Source: Bacillus sp. CH30_1T (GTDB lineage Bacteria; Bacillota; Bacilli; Bacillales; Bacillaceae_B). Taken from it: a stretch of DNA of 60,332 bases. Each line of letters begins with the position of its first letter. The first letter of the stretch is position 1. Location: positions 281 through 60,612 of the forward strand of contig NZ_VTUY01000018.1 of NCBI RefSeq assembly GCF_008364765.1, given 5' to 3'. Below the pieces are notes generated by a model that saw nothing but the letters and a program-made list of their open reading frames with translations, was not told the DNA's origin and made no database searches. The position numbers were made by a program, and so were the translations under genes. Of the stretch, positions 54,700 to 60,332 are shown one piece after another.

Positions 54700-57165
54700 T
54701 TAAGTAGTAGTATTAGCTGCTTCTGCTTCTGCTTCTGCTTCTGCTTCTTTTACCTTCACAACAAACTCACTATCTTCTACATCGATTAATATATTCTGTC
54801 CTGTCAGTACCTTGCCTCTTAATAGCTCTTCAGACAGTCTATCCTCTACATGTTTTTGAATGGCACGACGCAGTGGACGCGCACCGTATTCAGGATCGAA
54901 TCCTTCATCTGCAATTTTTTCTTTAGCAGCAACTGAAAGCTCTAAATGAATATCCTGCTCTTTCAAGCGGTTTGTCAATTGGTTGGACATCAAGGTCACA
55001 ATCTCTTTTAAGTGGTCTTTTTCAAGGGAATGGAACACAATGATTTCATCGATACGGTTAAGGAACTCTGGTCGGAACGCTCGTTTCAGCTCCTCCATTA
55101 CCTTGCCTTTCATATCCTTATAATCCTGTTTTCCATCTTGAATATTGAACCCAACATATTTATTGCTCTTAAGGGACTGGGCACCAACGTTAGATGTCAT
55201 AATTAACACCGTGTTTCTAAAGTCTACCGTTCTTCCTTTAGAATCCGTCAATCGACCATCTTCCAAGACTTGCAGAAGAATGTTAAATACATCTGGGTGT
55301 GCTTTTTCAATTTCATCCAATAGAACGACGGAATACGGTTTACGGCGAACTTTCTCCGTTAACTGGCCGCCTTCTTCATACCCTACATACCCTGGAGGAG
55401 ACCCTACTAAACGGGAAGTCGAATGTTTCTCCATGTACTCGGACATATCAATACGAATCATGGCATCCTCGTCACCGAACATAGATTCCGCCAATGCACG
55501 GGCAAGCTCTGTTTTCCCCACTCCTGTCGGTCCTAAGAAGATAAAGGAACCAATCGGACGCTTCGGATCTTTCAGCCCCGCTCTTGCACGACGAACTGCT
55601 TTCGACACCGCTACGACTGCTTCAGATTGACCGATGACTCTGGAATGGAGGATTTCCTCTAATTTAAGTAAGCGATCCGTTTCCGTTTGAGCAAGCTTAG
55701 ATACCGGTACTCCTGTCCAGTTCGATACAACTTTCGCAATATCTTCAACGGTCACTTCTGTATTTTCCTGTCCTTGTTTTTCTTTCCATGTGTTCTTCGT
55801 TTCATCCAGCTCTTCACGAAGCTTTTGTTCTGAATCTCTTAGAGAAGCTGCTTTTTCAAACTCCTGGCTTTGAACCGCTGCATCCTTCTCTTTGCGGATT
55901 TCTTCCAGCTTGGCTTCAAGTTCTTTCAAGTTTGGCGGCGTTGTATAAGAACGTAAACGCACCTTAGAACCAGCTTCATCAATTAAATCAATCGCCTTAT
56001 CCGGTAAGAAGCGGTCTGAAATGTAACGATCAGAAAGTTTCACTGCCGCATCAATCGCTTCATCTGTAATCGACACGCGGTGATGAGCTTCATAACGATC
56101 GCGTAATCCTTTAAGAATCTGAACGGACTCTTCTGCCGTTGGCTCATTGACTTGGATTGGTTGGAACCGGCGCTCTAACGCAGCATCCTTTTCAATATAT
56201 TTACGGTATTCATCTAATGTCGTTGCACCGATACACTGTAATTCACCCCGAGCAAGAGATGGTTTTAAGATGTTTGACGCATCAATCGCACCTTCAGCCC
56301 CACCTGCTCCGATTAATGTGTGAAGCTCATCGATAAACAGGATGATGTTTCCTGCTTGACGGATTTCATCCATTACTTTCTTTAATCGATCCTCGAATTC
56401 CCCACGATATTTCGTACCGGCTACCACTGTACCCATATCCAGGGTCATGACGCGTTTGTCCCGAAGAATCTCAGGAACCTCATTGGCAATGATCTGCTGT
56501 GCAAGACCCTCTGCAATTGCGGTCTTACCTACACCAGGCTCACCGATCAGCACCGGGTTATTCTTCGTACGTCGACTTAGCACTTCAATGACACGCTGAA
56601 TTTCTTTGCTTCGTCCTATTACCGGATCTAAACTGCCTTCACGGGCAATCGACGTCAAGTCACGGGCTAAGCTATCAAGGGTAGGCGTATTGGCATTTGC
56701 ATTTCCTCCACCCTGGTGGTTACTTGAATCATTGCTGCCAAGTAACTGCAATACCTGCTGTCTTGCTTTATTTAAGCTGACTCCAAGATTACCAAGTACA
56801 CGAGCGGCTACTCCTTCACCTTCACGAATCAACCCTAATAAAATATGTTCCGTTCCTACATATGAGTGACCCAGTTTACGAGCCTCATCCATAGAAAGCT
56901 CAATCACTTTCTTCGCTCGGGGTGTATAATGGATCGTTTGAGATTTCTCGGTACCTTTTCCGATCAATCCTTCCACTTCTTTCTGAATCTTTTCAGGGCT
57001 CAGTCCCAACGCCGTAAGTGCTTTAGCGGCAATCCCTTCACCTTCGCGGACAAGTCCCAATAAAATATGTTCAGTACCAATATTACTGTGCGACAGACGA
57101 ATAGCTTCTTCTTGAGCTAATGCTAATACCTTTTGTGCTCTTTCTGTAAATCGACCAAACATCAT
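54700..57165 (-). CDS. clpC: ClpC, AAA+ unfoldase of the ClpCP protease
   Basis: HSP100 unfoldase, 821 aa. Two N-terminal Clp repeats (about 3-75 and 78-148) that bind adaptors and phosphoarginine substrates, AAA1 with GEPGVGKT (208-215), a UVR/M-domain coiled coil ([20 protein letters not shown]), and AAA2 with GPTGVGKTE and the ClpP-contact loop region. The C terminus ends in five EA dipeptides encoded by a perfect GAAGCA repeat. The ATG at 57165 follows GAGGAGG by 9 nt. Last heat-shock gene of the ctsR operon. Confidence 0.98.
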   Translation of the reverse strand: MMFGRFTERAQKVLALAQEEAIRLSHSNIGTEHILLGLVREGEGIAAKALTALGLSPEKIQKEVEGLIGKGTEKSQTIHYTPRAKKVIELSMDEARKLGHSYVGTEHILLGLIREGEGVAARVLGNLGVSLNKARQQVLQLLGSNDSSNHQGGGNANANTPTLDSLARDLTSIAREGSLDPVIGRSKEIQRVIEVLSRRTKNNPVLIGEPGVGKTAIAEGLAQQIIANEVPEILRDKRVMTLDMGTVVAGTKYRGEFEDRLKKVMDEIRQAGNIILFIDELHTLIGAGGAEGAIDASNILKPSLARGELQCIGATTLDEYRKYIEKDAALERRFQPIQVNEPTAEESVQILKGLRDRYEAHHRVSITDEAIDAAVKLSDRYISDRFLPDKAIDLIDEAGSKVRLRSYTTPPNLKELEAKLEEIRKEKDAAVQSQEFEKAASLRDSEQKLREELDETKNTWKEKQGQENTEVTVEDIAKVVSNWTGVPVSKLAQTETDRLLKLEEILHSRVIGQSEAVVAVSKAVRRARAGLKDPKRPIGSFIFLGPTGVGKTELARALAESMFGDEDAMIRIDMSEYMEKHSTSRLVGSPPGYVGYEEGGQLTEKVRRKPYSVVLLDEIEKAHPDVFNILLQVLEDGRLTDSKGRTVDFRNTVLIMTSNVGAQSLKSNKYVGFNIQDGKQDYKDMKGKVMEELKRAFRPEFLNRIDEIIVFHSLEKDHLKEIVTLMSNQLTNRLKEQDIHLELSVAAKEKIADEGFDPEYGARPLRRAIQKHVEDRLSEELLRGKVLTGQNILIDVEDSEFVVKVKEAEAEAEAEAANTTT

Positions 57166-57166
57166 A

Positions 57167-58249
57167 TTATTTTTCCTCCTCACATGTATCCTTATCTAAC
57201 TTAATTCGCTCCCGAATCAAAGAAGACCTTCTTATATCTCTTTCATTTGGTCTCAATGGACCTCCAGAATATTGTTGTAAAAATCCAGGTTGGGTTAAAA
57301 TCATTAGTTCATTCAATATATTCTTAGATATGACTTTGATGTATCCTAAATCTATACCAAGTCTGACATCCGATAAACACTTCGCTGCTTCCTTGGACTC
57401 GATAATTCTACTGTACTCCAGCACGCCAAGTGAACGAAAGATCCTATCTTCTAATTGTATGTTAGACGTTTTAACTAATGCGTCCCGTGCCGAGTGTTCT
57501 TTGTCAATGATCTGCTTCACAACACTCAATAAATCTTCCACAATATCTTCCTCTGATTTACCAAGTGTCGTTTGATTCGAAATCTGAAAGATATTCCCTA
57601 ACGCCTCGCTGCCTTCTCCATATATCCCTCTTACCACCAGACCTAATTGGTTAATGGCAGGAATGATACGATTTAATTGCTGAGTCAGAACCAGACCAGG
57701 CAAGTGCATCATTACGGAAGCTCTAAGTCCTGTCCCCACATTAGTGGGACAGGTCGTTAAATACCCATGTTTCTCATCAAAAGCAAAATCAAATTCACTT
57801 TCAAACCAATCATCAATCTGATTCGCTCTCTGTAAAGCTTCCTTCAATTGCAACCCTGGATATAAACACTGTATTCGAATATGGTCCTCTTCGTTTACCA
57901 TTATGCTAATATCTTCTTCACTGGATAGAAGGACGGCCCCATAATTCGTGTCTTCAGCTAAGTTAGGACTAATAAGGTGTTTCTCCATCAATACCCTCTT
58001 TTGGAGAGGCTGAATCTCACTTGTAGCTAAAAATTCTAATTCTCCTAAATTCTCTGGGTATAAAGAGAGCTTATCCTTCACGCGATCCACGATCTCTTCA
58101 GCTTCTTCAGAAGAATATAAAGTGGAAAAACGAAAGTCCGTCATGTTTCTTGCGAGCCGGACCCGTGAACTAAGGACAATATCTGAATTCGGTCCTTCTT
58201 CATTCATCCAGGAGCTAACAGCATTTTGTAAAAATTTCTCCAGACTCAT
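57167..58249 (-). CDS. mcsB: McsB, protein-arginine kinase
   Basis: 360-aa phosphagen-kinase-like enzyme that phosphorylates arginines, marking proteins for ClpCP and inactivating CtsR. Visible blocks are [16 protein letters not shown] (ATP-binding Arg), the conserved [20 protein letters not shown] and [15 protein letters not shown], and the C-terminal phosphoarginine-binding RDIRRSS segment. The start overlaps the mcsA stop by 4 nt (ATGA), and its end contains the clpC ribosome site, so the three genes are tightly coupled. Confidence 0.98.
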   Translation of the reverse strand: MSLEKFLQNAVSSWMNEEGPNSDIVLSSRVRLARNMTDFRFSTLYSSEEAEEIVDRVKDKLSLYPENLGELEFLATSEIQPLQKRVLMEKHLISPNLAEDTNYGAVLLSSEEDISIMVNEEDHIRIQCLYPGLQLKEALQRANQIDDWFESEFDFAFDEKHGYLTTCPTNVGTGLRASVMMHLPGLVLTQQLNRIIPAINQLGLVVRGIYGEGSEALGNIFQISNQTTLGKSEEDIVEDLLSVVKQIIDKEHSARDALVKTSNIQLEDRIFRSLGVLEYSRIIESKEAAKCLSDVRLGIDLGYIKVISKNILNELMILTQPGFLQQYSGGPLRPNERDIRRSSLIRERIKLDKDTCEEEK

Positions 58250-58794
58250 CCTTTATCTCCCCCCTCTTTATGGACATCTTTCTCCAGGGAGCGAATTTCG
58301 TCTCGTATCTCTGCTGCTTTTTCAAACTCTTCATCCGCAATCATCGTTTGCAGATCCGATTTCAACTGCTGAATCTTTTTCTTGATGTGAATGGCTCCAC
58401 CCATGCGTTCCGGAACCTTTCCGTGGTGCTCTACATTGCCACTATGAACACGCTTTAAAAGAGGAGTTAGTTCATCTTTAAACGTTTCATAGCAATGAGC
58501 ACAGCCGAAGCGTCCTACATTAATGAATTGCTGAAAAGTCATTTTACACTTTTCACACTGTAATACCTCTGTCTTTGGAATTTCTGTTTCTTTTGCCTGC
58601 TTAAATGCAGGGGCTATATTAAGAAGACCTGCCAATAGGTTGTTCACAGAGAACCCGGAAGAAGAATCAAACATAAACATTTCACCCTTATCCTGAGCGC
58701 ATTGTTCACACAAATGAACCTCTGTCTTTTCCCCATTTATCACCTTGGTAAAATGAAGGGTTGCAGGTCTTTCATTACACTCTTGACAAACCAT
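58246..58794 (-). CDS. mcsA: McsA, activator of McsB
   Basis: Zinc-finger protein of about 182 aa that activates the McsB kinase. Cys pairs at [10 protein letters not shown] and LCEQCAQD (first finger), QCEKCKMTF and GCAHCYETF (second), then a C-terminal UVR motif ([20 protein letters not shown]). The ATG at 58794 lies 8 nt after AGAGG; an upstream GTG overlaps that site. 19 nt after ctsR. Confidence 0.96.
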   Translation of the reverse strand: MVCQECNERPATLHFTKVINGEKTEVHLCEQCAQDKGEMFMFDSSSGFSVNNLLAGLLNIAPAFKQAKETEIPKTEVLQCEKCKMTFQQFINVGRFGCAHCYETFKDELTPLLKRVHSGNVEHHGKVPERMGGAIHIKKKIQQLKSDLQTMIADEEFEKAAEIRDEIRSLEKDVHKEGGDKG

Positions 58795-58813
58795 CCTACT
58801 CACCTCTCAAAAC

Positions 58814-59275
58814 TTACTCATACTTCAATGTATCCAGCATGGCTCTGAGCATTCTTCCCCTCAATACATCCCGTTCAGGTAAATCCACCATGATCACCGA
58901 ACGGTCCATTACGCTCAGCATAATCTTCGCTTCCCGCTCAGAAATAATATCCTCTTCCACCAATCGAAACACAATATCTGCCGCCGTATTCTGACTGATG
59001 GTCTGTGTTATTAAGGCTACTAGCTGGTCAATAAGATGAACTTGATCGTGTGCCTTCACCTTCATGATTCGGATGTAGCCCCCGCCACCTCGTTTACTTT
59101 CTACTACATACCCTCGTTCTATCGTAAACCGGGTATTGATCACATAATTAATTTGAGAAGGAACACATTGAAACTTATCAGCGATCTCACTTCTTTTAAT
59201 CTCGACTATCTCACTTTCATTCAGTTCTAAAACATTCTTCAAATAACGTTCAATGATGTCGGATATGTTCCTCAT
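58814..59275 (-). CDS. ctsR: CtsR, class III stress gene repressor
   Basis: Dimeric winged-helix repressor, 153 aa, of clp and ctsR genes; released on heat or by McsB. Winged helix-turn-helix about residues 5-70 (RSEIADKFQCVPSQINYVIN) with the glycine-rich temperature-sensing wing ESKRGGGGYIRI. C-terminal four-helix dimer domain ending PERDVLRGRMLRAMLDTL. The ATG at 59275 is chosen over an adjacent TTG. Its own operator lies in its leader, giving autoregulation. Confidence 0.98.
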   Translation of the reverse strand: MRNISDIIERYLKNVLELNESEIVEIKRSEIADKFQCVPSQINYVINTRFTIERGYVVESKRGGGGYIRIMKVKAHDQVHLIDQLVALITQTISQNTAADIVFRLVEEDIISEREAKIMLSVMDRSVIMVDLPERDVLRGRMLRAMLDTLKYE

Positions 59276-59291
59276 CAAACCTCCTCCTCAT

Positions 59292-59314
59292 TTTGACTTT
59301 GACTATATTTGACT
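59292..59314 (-). promoter_or_regulatory. CtsR operator with three heptads
   Basis: On the minus strand AGTCAAA (59308-59314), TAT, AGTCAAA (59298-59304), directly followed by GTCAAA (59292-59297). The first two exactly match the CtsR consensus (RGTCAAA, 3 nt, RGTCAAA). It covers the region just downstream of the -10, blocking initiation. Confidence 0.95.
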
Positions 59315-59317
59315 ATA

Positions 59318-59346
59318 ATTATACAACCGTGTTTTAAACTTTGCAA
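59318..59346 (-). promoter_or_regulatory. Sigma-A promoter of ctsR-mcsA-mcsB-clpC
   Basis: -35 TTGCAA (59341-59346), 17-nt spacer and perfect -10 TATAAT (59318-59323) on the minus strand, abutting the CtsR operator. Confidence 0.88.
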
Positions 59347-59400
59347 TTATGAAGTATAACCTTAGAAGTTTTCCTGTTTTAGGAAGGTTTTAAACGTGGA

Positions 59401-59580
59401 AATGTGAGATTGTTGGATAGAAATAAGAAAATGGGGCATTGAGATTTTATTGGGAAGTGTGGTGGTAAGGGCTGGGAGTTGTTTTTAGGGATGGGATGTT
59501 TGGAGGGAGAGCCGATTTGTAATGTGATGGATGAGTGTAGAGGATATTGTGGTGGTGTTGTGATGGATGAAGAGTAAAAA
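59401..59580. other. C-depleted gene-less segment
   Basis: The plus strand of these 180 nt has about 70 G but only 4 C by eye count, with runs such as GGTGGTAAGGGCTGGGAG. No ORF with a ribosome site is visible on either strand. It lies in the ~550-bp gap between the ctsR promoter and the 5S terminator; the remainder (59581-59888) is AT-rich and contains only the TGCGTC repeat. Confidence 0.7.
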
Positions 59581-59716
59581 TATATTAATTTGGATGGATC
59601 GTTTCCTAAAAGTTGTGGCTAGTCGTCGGTGGGGAATATAGAAAATGCTTTTTTTGTATCAAAGCTGGGTTTTTTCAGAGGTGAACTGAGTGTTTATAGT
59701 CGTGGATTCGTGGTAA

Positions 59717-59764
59717 TTGCGTCGTTTTCGGATATTATTGCGTCATTTTTTCGTGTTATGCGTC
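59717..59764. repeat. Three phased TGCGTC repeats
   Basis: TTGCGTC (59717-59723), TTGCGTC (59738-59744) and ATGCGTC (59758-59764) are spaced 21 and 20 bp apart, each followed by a T-run. Function unknown. Confidence 0.7.
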
Positions 59765-59888
59765 TTTTACCAATCATCACCTAACCTCTCGTATGATTAT
59801 CAACTAATTAAATTATTTTTTCCAAAGCTTAGCTGTATAGGGGATTGATGGATTGATGTTCAATCTACAATCTTATAAATTCAAACCA

Positions 59889-59920
59889 CAAAAAAGAGTA
59901 ACTCAATGAGCTACTCTTTT
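59889..59920 (-). terminator. rRNA operon terminator after 5S
   Basis: On the minus strand AAAAGAGTAGCTCA pairs with TGAGTTACTCTTTT (one G-U pair) around a very short loop, followed by TT. It lies about 9 nt after the 5S 3' end. Confidence 0.93.
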
Positions 59921-59928
59921 CACATTTG

Positions 59929-60044
<116 letters not shown>

Positions 60045-60149
60045 CGAATATTCAATTGAAGGGTTGTTCCTTCAAAACTAGATAAAGAATTGATATCAAG
60101 AAAGCCGAATACCGACCAATTGTTGTTCATTTAAAAAATGACTCTTTGT
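60045..60149 (-). other. 23S-5S internal transcribed spacer
   Basis: About 105 nt with no tRNA gene. It contains AGTTTTGAAGGAACAACCCTTCAATTG, where AAGG/CCTT arms form a short hairpin likely involved in processing. Confidence 0.7.

Positions 60150-60332
<183 letters not shown>

Noticed and set aside
54535..54789. 84-aa plus-strand frame rich in CF repeats
   Set aside because: It runs through the repeat array, the terminator and the antisense of the ClpC EA repeat; no ribosome site.
59360..59888. Degenerate pseudogene between ctsR and 5S
   Set aside because: No protein similarity could be recognised in any frame; the bias in base composition is not codon-like.

Overview
This window is the core housekeeping block of a low-GC Gram-positive spore former of the family Bacillaceae. 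Gene order from the 3' end of one rRNA operon (23S-5S, right edge) to the 5' end of another (16S, left edge) matches the classic Bacillus arrangement: ctsR-mcsA-mcsB-clpC-radA-disA, yacL-ispD-ispF-gltX-cysE-cysS, rpoBC, the str, S10, spc and alpha ribosomal operons, the ecf transporter genes, then the sporulation genes cwlD, salA, gerD, kbaA and pdaB. The genus cannot be fixed from sequence reading alone. A Bacillus or Rossellomorea-like organism is an inference. Nearly everything is on the minus strand. Only pdaB and gerD, both sporulation genes, run on the plus strand.

Layout in the direction of minus-strand transcription, right to left. (1) 60332-59929: 23S 3' end, spacer and 5S with terminator. 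(2) 59888-59330: a gene-less, strongly C-depleted stretch with a phased TGCGTC repeat. (3) 59275-51789: heat-shock/protein-arginine kinase operon under a CtsR operator, then a terminator and a tandem palindromic repeat array, then radA-disA. (4) 51573-47690: yacL, isoprenoid genes ispD and ispF, and gltX. (5) 47670-43618: a cysteine T-box leader driving cysE-cysS-mrnC-rlmB-rae1. (6) 43549-39011: sigH, rpmGB-secE, nusG, rplKA, L10 leader-rplJL, ybxB. (7) 38179-30962: rpoB-rpoC. (8) 30801-26066: rplGB-rpsL-rpsG-fusA-tufA. (9) 25473-10513: about 29 genes from rpsJ to rplQ. (10) 10230-6995: ecfA1-ecfA2-ecfT-truA behind an unusual structured RNA element. (11) 6576-5149: rplM-rpsI and ybaK. (12) 5043-466: cwlD, salA, gerD, kbaA, pdaB and a small unknown gene. 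(13) 327-1: tandem rrn promoters and the 16S start.

The genes couple transcription (RNA polymerase, NusG, sigma-H), translation (ribosomal proteins, EF-G, EF-Tu, IF1, Map), secretion (SecY, SecE), protein quality control (ClpC, McsB), c-di-AMP signalling (DisA) and entry into sporulation and germination (SigH, KbaA, GerD, CwlD, PdaB). Promoters with 17-18 nt spacers can be read in front of most operons.

The coding content is orthodox, and I did not find an undescribed multi-gene system. The interest lies in non-coding structure: a four-way-junction RNA ending in a U-tract before ecfA1; a promoter plus terminator in the nusG leader, with a hairpin that may bring a distant Shine-Dalgarno to the start codon; a 124-bp repeat together with its apparent 22-bp recombination remnant; and a tandem hairpin array with compensatory arm changes between clpC and radA. 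All positions were read by eye and all functions rest on family recognition, not on searches.
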